NCBI GenBank assembly: GCA_937910265.1
Contig: CALEPD010000251.1
Location: 1 to 6,437, forward strand
From: an uncultured Bacteroidales bacterium
Lineage (GTDB): Bacteria > Bacteroidota > Bacteroidia > Bacteroidales > P3
Direction of reading: 5' to 3'
Length of the DNA: 6,437 bases
Shown here in pieces: positions 1 through 6,105 of the stretch (positions are counted from its first letter, which is position 1; each line of letters starts with the position of its first letter). The notes under the pieces were generated by a model. That model did no database searches, was not told the DNA's origin, and saw only the letters and a list, made by a program, of their open reading frames with translations. The position numbers and the translations under genes were made by a program.

Positions 1-123
1 GCCACATTAGCCTTTCGGTGATTTCTACAGATTCGACGTTATACTTCCATTGTCTTGTTGGCAATATAGACACTCAGCGATTTATGACTCCTTTGTTGTC
101 TAACAATAATTCAAGAAATATAA

Positions 124-161
124 CAAAGAGGCGAAGCCGTTACAATAGCCCCGCCTCTTGT
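124..161 (-). terminator. Intrinsic terminator of the phosphosugar mutase gene
   Basis: A hairpin lies about 41 nt past the mutase stop codon. The arms are 128-137 and 148-157, with a 10-nt loop. Read as minus-strand RNA, all ten positions pair, two of them as G-U wobbles. On the plus strand those two pairs become A-C mismatches, so the structure is oriented for leftward transcripts. A-T pairs at 126-127/158-159 extend the stem. On the minus strand it is followed by TTTGTTATATTTC, a moderate U-rich tail. Confidence 0.72.
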
Positions 162-198
162 TTTGACGTTATATGCCGGAAAGATTCCAGGCAGTAAG

Positions 199-1947
199 TT
201 ATACCAATTTCATGGATTGCTTTATTGACTCAATCTTGCTTTCGAGCATAGCGTTCACTTGGGCGAAATCATCGCGGTTTTGCAGGCTGCCCTTTACGCC
301 AAAATAGAACTTAATCTTAGGTTCTGTTCCACTGGGACGAACCGTGATCTTGTTTCCTTTTTCGGTAAAGAACTGCAACACATTGGAGGAGGGAAGGTCA
401 AGTGTTTGCTTTTCGCCTGTCAGAAGATTCACATCCTCGTGCAATTTGTAATCTTTAATGCGGACAACCTTTTCGCCATCGATGAAAGTGGGAGGATTTG
501 TACGATAATCCTTCATCATCTGCTGTATTTCCTCAGCTCCGCTTTTGCCTTTACGGACAACGCTCAGCAAACCCTCTTTGTAGAAGCCATATTCGAGATA
601 GATGTCAACCAGAACATCGTAGAACGATTTCTGCTTATCAGCCGCCCATGCGGCGATTTCCGCTATCATGGAACATGCAGCAACAGCGTCTTTATCTCTA
701 ACAAAATCTCCAATCATGTATCCGTAACTCTCCTCACCGCCACCGATGAAGGTTTCCTTACCCTCCAGCTCGCGTATTTTGGCACCTATGAACTTGAATC
801 CGGTAAGCACATCATAAACTTTTACGTCGACACTTTTGGCAATGTCGGCAGGCAATTCGCTAGTTACGATGGTCTTGATGATATACTCGTCGCCATTAAG
901 TTTGCCATTGCGGCTCCATTCGTGAACGAGATAATAGATGATAACTGAAAGTGTTTGGTTGCCATTAAGCAGCATCCATTCACCGTCGGGGCGCTTGACA
1001 GCCACTCCCACACGATCGGCATCGGGGTCGGAGGCAAAAACTATATCGGCATCGGTTTGTTTAGCCAAATCTACCGCCATTTTCATGGCTGCCTGCTCTT
1101 CCGGGTTGGGCGAAGGCGTGGTGGGAAAATTGCCGTCGGGGGTGGCCTGCTCTTTCACGACATTCACATTGGTAAACCCAAGTTGTCTCAACATTCTTGG
1201 AATCAGTGTAATACCTGTACCATGCAATGGTGTGTAAACTATTTTCAAATCATGGTGTTTTTTTATCACCGATGGGTTCAATGCATTGTTTTCAATGCAT
1301 TTGCAATAGATATCATCGACTTCAGCACCGATGATTTCGATGTTGGACTCACCGCCGGACATTTTAACATCGGACAGGGATGTGATCTTCAGCACTTCGT
1401 CAATGACATTTGTATCGTGAGGAGCAACCAACTGACAACCGTCATCCCAGTAGGCCTTGTATCCATTGTATTCTTTAGGATTGTGACTGGCAGTGAGCAT
1501 CACACCTGTTTGGCACCCAAAATGACGAACAGCAAATGAAAGTTCGGGAGTGGGTCGCAAATCCTCAAACAAATATACCTTTATGCCATTGGCAGCAAGC
1601 ACATTGGCTGTAATTTGAGCAAATTGGCGGCTATTGTTTCGGCTGTCATGGGCAACGGCAGCCTTAACAGGAGAAGCTTGAGGAAAACTTTTCTTCACAT
1701 AGTTTGCAAGACCTTGGGTAGCCATAGCAACTGTATATTTGTTCATACGGTTGGTACCGACGCCCATAATGCCACGCAATCCACCTGTTCCAAATTCGAG
1801 ATTGCGATAAAAACACTCGTTCAACTCATTGGGAGTCTGCATCATGTCGCGTATAGCCTGCTTGGTATCCTCATCGAAATTTCCTTCAAGCCATGCCTGT
1901 ACATTCCGTTTGGCGGATTCATCTATTTTCAATTCGTCAATATTCAT
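199..1947 (-). CDS. Phosphosugar mutase (phosphoglucomutase/phosphomannomutase, alpha-D-phosphohexomutase family)
   Basis: This cytoplasmic enzyme of 582 residues interconverts hexose 6-phosphate and 1-phosphate, feeding nucleotide-sugar and glycogen synthesis. All four family signatures are visible. The catalytic loop TASHNPKEYNGYK starts at residue 152, with Ser154 the expected phosphoserine. The Mg-binding loop DPDADR is at 307-312. The sugar-specificity loop GGGEES is at 402-407. The C-terminal phosphate-binding loop RPSGTEPKIK is at 537-546. The N-terminal EFGTGGLRG (51-59) and LTGFKFIG (381-388) place it in the long PGM2/PgcA-like branch of about 580 residues rather than the roughly 450-residue ManB/GlmM branch. 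The ATG at 1947 gives a normal N terminus. It lies 147 bp after the glycosyltransferase stop, and I see no clear promoter in that gap. A hairpin terminator follows it. The family and reaction type are secure. The preferred substrate (glucose, mannose or a pentose phosphate) cannot be read from the sequence. Confidence 0.96.
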   Translation of the reverse strand: MNIDELKIDESAKRNVQAWLEGNFDEDTKQAIRDMMQTPNELNECFYRNLEFGTGGLRGIMGVGTNRMNKYTVAMATQGLANYVKKSFPQASPVKAAVAHDSRNNSRQFAQITANVLAANGIKVYLFEDLRPTPELSFAVRHFGCQTGVMLTASHNPKEYNGYKAYWDDGCQLVAPHDTNVIDEVLKITSLSDVKMSGGESNIEIIGAEVDDIYCKCIENNALNPSVIKKHHDLKIVYTPLHGTGITLIPRMLRQLGFTNVNVVKEQATPDGNFPTTPSPNPEEQAAMKMAVDLAKQTDADIVFASDPDADRVGVAVKRPDGEWMLLNGNQTLSVIIYYLVHEWSRNGKLNGDEYIIKTIVTSELPADIAKSVDVKVYDVLTGFKFIGAKIRELEGKETFIGGGEESYGYMIGDFVRDKDAVAACSMIAEIAAWAADKQKSFYDVLVDIYLEYGFYKEGLLSVVRKGKSGAEEIQQMMKDYRTNPPTFIDGEKVVRIKDYKLHEDVNLLTGEKQTLDLPSSNVLQFFTEKGNKITVRPSGTEPKIKFYFGVKGSLQNRDDFAQVNAMLESKIESIKQSMKLV

Positions 1948-2094
1948 ATTATTAAGAATTTATGAGTTTTGTCTATTTTGTTGTAACGTAGAAGCGGTAT
2001 TATTATTGTAATATGTAAACCTATGCAAAAATGAACTCTACAATAGGTCTGACTCATTGAGAACAACCTTCTGGAAATTAGATTCTGAAATAGT

Positions 2095-3282
2095 TCATTT
2101 TTCACGTAATTGCATTTCCCGAATAAACAACTCGTTTCGAAATGCATTCAACTTTGACACATCATCATGTTCAAACGAAACATCGGCATAGGGAATCGGA
2201 TATAGATGGTTGACCGATTTCAAATATTGCAAAATCCTCAATCCGTCCACTCTTTCCACACAAGCCCTACAAAAACGCGCAGCATCCCGATAATTGTCAC
2301 GCAACGGCTGCCACAACGAATCGACAGACAATTGTTTTTCTAAAAACGAAGACATCGGAGTAGGGACATCAGAGCTATAAATATCATAGAAACAGTCGTA
2401 TGTGCGTTTAATATCCTCAAAAGCGGCATGTGCATAAAATGGATATTTGGCATTGAGCTCAGCTATAGACAACGCCACCGCAGGCCCCGTACCGAAAGGA
2501 ACTCTGCTTGACGGCCGTCCCTGTGGATAGACTATGCCTGAAAAAGAGTAATCGTTGTTCACGACATCAAGCCAGCTCCCTTGCGCCATCATTGTATTGG
2601 TAAACGAGCCTTTTTTGGCGAACTTCTGCATCAAATAAAAGTCCTCACCGCCCTGCAGAGGCGAAATACCCCCTACCCTTTTATAAGCCCGAGCAGTAAA
2701 AGCAATGGCACTGCCCAACGCACAAAAGGCATAGGGATTGTTGATTTCGAGCATTTCTATCAGATAGTGCCTCATGTAGCACTCGTAACGAAGCAACGAC
2801 CTGTCGAAATCATCGATTCCCGATAGCGGATGGTAGTATGGCACAGCTATTGCGTCCACTGCAGGGTTTTGATTAAATGTATTGAGCACCGACTGCAGAT
2901 AATTAACCGAAAAAGATGTATCGGCGTCGAGGCTTACAATAATTTCATCCGGACCAAAGTCATTCAATATTGTTTCGAACAATAGTTTTCGTGCCCACCC
3001 GACACCTTGTTTGCGCGGTTGCCACCCTTTGCCCCTTGAAGAACAATCGATAACATGAACTGGCAATTGGGAACCATTCAACATCTCGATGGATTGAGCA
3101 TTTTCCCCGCAAATGCGGAGATGCGACTCGTCACCGTCATCATACCACGAATCAGGCTGGTTGACACAAACATAGATTGAAAAATTCTTATATGTTTGCT
3201 CTCCAAGTAGTTTCAAAAGATGGGGAACGTTTTCTCGTTCGTCCATCATCGGTATGGCTACTGACAGATGCGTATATTTCAT
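2095..3282 (-). CDS. Family 2 glycosyltransferase (GT-A fold, cytoplasmic)
   Basis: This 395-residue protein is likely to transfer a sugar from a nucleotide-sugar donor to an unknown acceptor. The GT2 domain covers about residues 4-235. It has the opening strand LSVAIPMMDERENV (6-19), GVGWARK (93-99, like the GxGxAR segment that follows the donor-binding strand) and the metal-binding DAD at 119-121 inside SLDADTSF. GGED at 211-214 supplies the probable catalytic base region. A C-terminal part of about 150 residues begins with VPFGTGPA (261-268) and has no assigned function. There is no signal peptide or clear membrane helix, so it should act in the cytoplasm. Its ATG overlaps the stop of the M14 carboxypeptidase in an ATGA arrangement (3279-3282), which both supports this start and suggests translational coupling. 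It is not followed by polysaccharide export or O-antigen genes here, so the product it decorates is unknown. The family call is firm and the substrate is not. Confidence 0.9.
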   Translation of the reverse strand: MKYTHLSVAIPMMDERENVPHLLKLLGEQTYKNFSIYVCVNQPDSWYDDGDESHLRICGENAQSIEMLNGSQLPVHVIDCSSRGKGWQPRKQGVGWARKLLFETILNDFGPDEIIVSLDADTSFSVNYLQSVLNTFNQNPAVDAIAVPYYHPLSGIDDFDRSLLRYECYMRHYLIEMLEINNPYAFCALGSAIAFTARAYKRVGGISPLQGGEDFYLMQKFAKKGSFTNTMMAQGSWLDVVNNDYSFSGIVYPQGRPSSRVPFGTGPAVALSIAELNAKYPFYAHAAFEDIKRTYDCFYDIYSSDVPTPMSSFLEKQLSVDSLWQPLRDNYRDAARFCRACVERVDGLRILQYLKSVNHLYPIPYADVSFEHDDVSKLNAFRNELFIREMQLREK

Positions 3283-4475
3283 AGTTTCACAACCTTATGA
3301 GAAACGCCATCGACAACAACCCTATAAACTCCGGGAGGACAGTTCGACAAATTGATGGTAGTCGTACTATTATCGGATTTCACATTAACAATTCCCGTTG
3401 TCGGATTGGGATATACCATATATTGACCAGAGGGATTATTGTTCTCGATATGCACAGGACTGCCAACCAAAGAATAGATTTCTTTTATATAATTGATCAA
3501 GGCCTTGTGTTGCACCGACCAATAATTGTCCAGTTGACTGGTGGAGAGCATTTTTGAAACCGAAACCTCCATAGTCAACTCCCTGGTTCCATGATAGTTC
3601 ATATAATCTTGCCGTCCATTCCTAATCACATACCAATCACCGCCAGCAATATAACCCTCAGGGGTGACTTCGGAAAAGGCATCGGAGGAGACCTGCCTAC
3701 AAGTACCTACAAATCGCCTGCATACATCTTGCCACCAATCGGCACAATCAACAGGCATCACACTGCTTGTGAAACTGTCCCATGGATAATTCATCACCTC
3801 GCTCCCGCCATGCAAGTTTGCCGAAAGCAAAAAATTGTGTTCACTCACATAATCCATCATGGCTTGATTCTCAGGCTGAATAGACACAAGTGGATCTGTT
3901 CCGAAAGGGTCTGGATAATTTCTGTTGAGGTCGACCCAATTGGCATTGTATCTGATGGCCCCCGCCACAGTAGCATCACCCCCATAGTATGTGCCATCGG
4001 GATTGGCCAAAGGATTGATGTATATATCGACACTATTCAACAGATCGGTGATTTCTGCATTGGAGCCATATCCCGAAAGCAACGTGTCGATCAGTCTCAA
4101 CATAAAATAGAAACCCGTCAACTCGTCACCATGGATAGTTGATGAATAAAAAAACTGCGGATTATCAGAGCTTTGGGGCGACGTGCCATGGAGTGCCATG
4201 GAGAGTATCAGCCTATTGTTGATTGACTGGCCGATTGTATCCATATGGCATAAATGGGGGAAAGAATCGACATAATACTGCATAAGCTGAAGATATGCGG
4301 AATATGTTGGATAGGAGTCCCACTGGCGCAACTCCTCGACAGTTGACGCCATGCGGAGTTCCTTTGCCGCAACGGTATCGGGCACAGGGGGAAACGCATC
4401 AGGCCGAAGAGGTACCTGAGCATTTAAAGCCAGGCATAGACTTGTTGCGAAAACCGCCAACACTATCTTCTTCAT
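3279..4475 (-). CDS. Secreted M14 zinc carboxypeptidase with T9SS C-terminal sorting domain
   Basis: This 398-residue exported metallopeptidase is expected to remove C-terminal amino acids from peptides outside the cell. A signal peptide covers about residues 1-19 (MKKIVLAVFATSLCLALNA, then Q20). The peptidase domain runs from about 55 to 335. Zinc ligands are His115 and Glu118 (IHGDE) and His222 (NLHGG). Substrate-binding Asn/Arg lie in DLNRNYP (182-188), with NPLANPDG at 154-161. The probable catalytic glutamate is Glu303 in ELTMEVSVSK, and GRQDYMNY (287-294) probably holds the active-site tyrosine. DLNRNYPD and the spacing around QDY and TMEV resemble the M14B (carboxypeptidase E/D/N) branch, but the transthyretin-like domain usual there is absent. 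Residues 352-398 form a type A T9SS sorting signal (YPNPTTG, GVYRVVV, ending KVVKL), shorter than usual. The gene overlaps the downstream glycosyltransferase by 4 bp. Peptidase class and export are well supported. Residue preference is inferred. Confidence 0.94.
   Translation of the reverse strand: MKKIVLAVFATSLCLALNAQVPLRPDAFPPVPDTVAAKELRMASTVEELRQWDSYPTYSAYLQLMQYYVDSFPHLCHMDTIGQSINNRLILSMALHGTSPQSSDNPQFFYSSTIHGDELTGFYFMLRLIDTLLSGYGSNAEITDLLNSVDIYINPLANPDGTYYGGDATVAGAIRYNANWVDLNRNYPDPFGTDPLVSIQPENQAMMDYVSEHNFLLSANLHGGSEVMNYPWDSFTSSVMPVDCADWWQDVCRRFVGTCRQVSSDAFSEVTPEGYIAGGDWYVIRNGRQDYMNYHGTRELTMEVSVSKMLSTSQLDNYWSVQHKALINYIKEIYSLVGSPVHIENNNPSGQYMVYPNPTTGIVNVKSDNSTTTINLSNCPPGVYRVVVDGVSHKVVKL
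4183..4202. repeat. Two-copy 10-bp tandem repeat inside the carboxypeptidase gene
   Basis: GTGCCATGGA occurs twice in direct succession. It lies in the peptidase coding sequence, where it encodes part of SMALHGT (92-98). The unit is not a multiple of three, so loss or gain of a copy would shift the frame. With only two copies it is probably chance. Confidence 0.5.
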
Positions 4476-4557
4476 AGGAAATATCTATTTAAGATGTTGA
4501 TTATATCTCTCATTTACCACATCCGGACCGAGGTCAGAAGGAATACGACCGCTTAAT

Positions 4558-4575
4558 GATGCACCTTATGCATTG
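4558..4575. repeat. Imperfect inverted repeat upstream of the carboxypeptidase gene
   Basis: ATGCA (4559-4563) and TGCAT (4569-4573) are separated by 5 bp and extended by possible G-T pairs. They lie about 85-115 bp upstream of the peptidase ATG in a 203-bp intergenic stretch. A second dyad, GACC-GA-GGTC, lies at 4526-4535. Either could be an operator or leader structure. I find no clear TTTG/TAnnTTTG promoter near them, so function is unassigned. Confidence 0.3.
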
Positions 4576-4604
4576 TCAGATACGTGGCACCCATTTCTAA
4601 TAAA

Positions 4605-4645
4605 AAGAACAAAAACGCTTTTTGGTAAAGGAGGTTTTTGTTCTT
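4605..4645 (-). terminator. A/T-rich hairpin terminator after the unknown secreted protein gene
   Basis: Perfect 12-bp arms, AAGAACAAAAAC (4605-4616) and GTTTTTGTTCTT (4634-4645), flank a 17-nt loop. Inside the loop, CTTT and AAAG can pair further. On the minus strand the stem starts about 33 nt after the stop at 4679 and is followed directly by TTTTTATTA, a good U-tract. It should end transcription of the 5311-4679 gene before the carboxypeptidase. The stem is low in G+C, so efficiency is uncertain. Confidence 0.7.
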
Positions 4646-4678
4646 CATTAGGCCAACGCCTGAATATAGGTATGTGTA

Positions 4679-5311
4679 TTATTCAAATTGCTTTTCTTCC
4701 TCTGTATGGATGATACCCGTTTTGCGGATACGCTGTGGCGGTTCGCTGTATTTCGGGCGGCTGATACGGGGACCCTTTTTCTTTTTCCTGGGTATATACA
4801 CAACATCACCCGACTCGTTGACTTCCATACCATAGACTTTTTCGGTATCGAGGTTGACCTTGATGTGCCAGTAGCGGCTACATCCTCCGCCGGTGAGCAA
4901 AATATCCTCCGACAATTTGTCGGTTACACTTTCATCCCAAATGAAATTGACCCAAATGATATGATAGCCATAGATATCAGTAAACCCGACATACTGGCGT
5001 TCGTATTTGGTAAGATGCTCATCCACAACCGGGCACATGCCACCTTGGTTTTCGTGGTTGCGGTTTACATAGGGCAGTTTCTTTTTGATGAGACGCTCAG
5101 CCTTAACAATGTCATCATTAGTCGGAGTATAACGGCCGTCTTGACTTTCAACAGTAAAATCAACCTCCCAACTTTTGTGAAAAGACCAACCATGGTAATA
5201 GTTACCCTTGACCTCCTCGGATTTCCATATTTCTTCCGCCGGAACATATTCCTGAGCCGCAGCCACACTGCTTGAGAGCAGCAATACCAATGAGAATATT
5301 ATTCGTTTCAT
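4679..5311 (-). CDS. Secreted protein of unknown function
   Basis: I do not recognise a named family for this 210-residue protein. The N terminus is a clear Sec signal peptide: MKR, a hydrophobic run at about 4-13, then SSSVAAAQ, with likely cleavage near residue 19-20. There is no lipobox cysteine, so it is probably periplasmic or released rather than a lipoprotein. The mature part is mixed alpha/beta and rich in Tyr, Trp and charged residues. Only two cysteines appear, Cys93 (GGMCPV) and Cys144 (GGGCSRYWHI), which could form a disulfide. The segment from GGGC through VNLDTEKVYGMEVNESG (about 141-168) resembles a beta-hairpin seen in small secreted Bacteroidetes proteins. A very basic stretch, RKKKKGPR (175-182), precedes a charged tail with no T9SS sorting motif. 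It is a monocistronic unit, with its own strong promoter (5338-5369) and its own terminator. This supports it being a real gene despite unknown function. Confidence 0.82.
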   Translation of the reverse strand: MKRIIFSLVLLLSSSVAAAQEYVPAEEIWKSEEVKGNYYHGWSFHKSWEVDFTVESQDGRYTPTNDDIVKAERLIKKKLPYVNRNHENQGGMCPVVDEHLTKYERQYVGFTDIYGYHIIWVNFIWDESVTDKLSEDILLTGGGCSRYWHIKVNLDTEKVYGMEVNESGDVVYIPRKKKKGPRISRPKYSEPPQRIRKTGIIHTEEEKQFE

Positions 5312-5337
5312 CCGTAGTATTTATCAATAATTTGATG

Positions 5338-5369
5338 CAAAAGTACTCATAAAATGCCACTTGAACAAA
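5338..5369 (-). promoter_or_regulatory. Bacteroidetes-type promoter for the unknown secreted protein gene
   Basis: On the minus strand, TTTG (-33 element, 5369-5366) is followed after exactly 20 bp by TACTTTTG (5345-5338). This is a perfect match to TAnnTTTG, the -7 element recognised by the primary sigma factor of Bacteroidetes. Transcription should start near 5331, giving a leader of about 20 nt before the ATG at 5311. Confidence 0.82.
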
Positions 5370-5373
5370 TTTA

Positions 5374-5405
5374 TTTTCATGATTGAAAAAAAATTGGTAC
5401 ATTTG
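5374..5405 (+). promoter_or_regulatory. Bacteroidetes-type promoter for the atoD-kal operon
   Basis: TACATTTG at 5398-5405 matches TAnnTTTG perfectly. The -33 element is weaker: TTTTC at 5374-5378, 19 bp upstream, differs from TTTG at one position. Transcription should start near 5412, leaving a leader of about 39 nt that is A-rich and has no strong Shine-Dalgarno sequence, as is common in this phylum. The -33 region sits only 4 bp from that of the divergent promoter. Confidence 0.75.
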
Positions 5406-5450
5406 CAGACTGATTAAATAACGAGAAATAGTAAAAAAACGCATATTATC

Positions 5451-6098
5451 ATGAACAAATTTGTCTCAGTTAAAGAAGCCGCAGCAAAAATTCAAGACGG
5501 CATGACCGTAATGGTTGGAGGTTTTTTAGGTGTGGGCAACCCCATAGCACTTATTGACGAACTGGTTGAGCGTGGAGTAAAGGACCTTACCATCATCTGC
5601 AACGACACAGCATATCCGGAAGTTGGTGTTGGCAAACTCATCACAAACCGTCAGGTAAAGAAAGTCATTGCCACCCATATCGGAACCAACAACAACACTA
5701 TTGACCAAATGAATGCCGGCGAGTTGGAAGTAACTCTGCAACCACAAGGTACTTTGGCTGAACAAATCCGTGCTGCAGGTGCTGGCTTGGGTGGTGTATT
5801 GACCCAAACCGGATTAGGCACTGTAGTTGAGAATGGCAAAGACAAAATAACTGTAGACGGCAAGGAATACCTGTTGGAGAAACCTGTACGTGCCGATGTA
5901 GCCATCTTGGGAGCCAACATTGCCGACGAGTCAGGCAACTTGGTTTATAAAGGTACCTCACAAAACTTCAATCCTCTTATGGCAACCGCAGCCGACGTTG
6001 TTATTGTAGAGCCTCAAGAGATTGTAACCAATGGCTCCATCTCACCCGAGAATGTAAAGACCCCCGGTATTTTTGTAGATTTCATCATAAAAAAATAA
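5451..6098 (+). CDS. atoD: CoA-transferase subunit A (AtoD-like, butyryl-CoA:acetoacetate CoA-transferase alpha subunit)
   Basis: This 215-residue alpha subunit belongs to a family I, two-subunit CoA-transferase. The CoA-transferase signature DGMTVMVGGFLGVGNP is intact at residues 16-31. The rest is typical of AtoD/ScoA: ELVERGVKDLTIICND, the THIGTNN segment, PQGTLAEQIRAAGAGLGGVLT (split around residues 98-118) and a C-terminal IFVDFIIKK. Length is normal for the family. The catalytic glutamate lies in the beta subunit (AtoA), which is not in this window. The next gene is kal, so the likely reaction is transfer of CoA from butyryl-CoA to acetoacetate. That yields butyrate and acetoacetyl-CoA in lysine fermentation. 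Succinyl-CoA:3-oxoacid or other short-chain substrates remain possible from sequence alone. The ATG at 5451 sits about 39 nt after the predicted transcription start. Kal follows 7 bp after the TAA, as in an operon. Confidence 0.93.
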   Translation: MNKFVSVKEAAAKIQDGMTVMVGGFLGVGNPIALIDELVERGVKDLTIICNDTAYPEVGVGKLITNRQVKKVIATHIGTNNNTIDQMNAGELEVTLQPQGTLAEQIRAAGAGLGGVLTQTGLGTVVENGKDKITVDGKEYLLEKPVRADVAILGANIADESGNLVYKGTSQNFNPLMATAADVVIVEPQEIVTNGSISPENVKTPGIFVDFIIKK

Positions 6099-6105
6099 AA
6101 AAGAT

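Noticed and set aside
1..73. Minus-strand frame open to the left edge (GTG near 73, ATG at 7-5 behind AAAGG)
   Set aside because: It could be the start of the next gene, but too few codons are visible to judge coding character or family.
3..197. Plus-strand frame open from the left edge to about 197
   Set aside because: The translation is not protein-like and passes through the terminator hairpin at 124-161. Chance openness is the simpler explanation.
259..1965. Several long plus-strand open frames (up to 229 codons) opposite the phosphosugar mutase
   Set aside because: They are fully antisense to a gene with all family motifs intact, lack recognisable domains or promoters, and are expected by-products of its codon composition.
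2019..2048. Inverted repeat ACCTAT...ATAGGT after the glycosyltransferase gene, considered as a terminator
   Set aside because: The arms are only 6 bp with an 18-nt A/T-rich loop and the U-tract is poor, so it is too weak to call.
1944..2147. 67-codon minus-strand frame spanning the gap between the glycosyltransferase and the mutase
   Set aside because: It overlaps the end of the glycosyltransferase and the mutase start, with no coding character or promoter. The 147-bp gap is better read as non-coding leader.
3591..4142. 183-codon plus-strand open frame opposite the carboxypeptidase
   Set aside because: It is antisense to conserved peptidase motifs and its translation shows no domain or signal peptide.
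4688..5275. 195-codon plus-strand open frame opposite the unknown secreted protein
   Set aside because: The minus-strand frame has a proper signal peptide, a consensus promoter and a terminator. The plus-strand frame has none of these and would run into the divergent promoter region.
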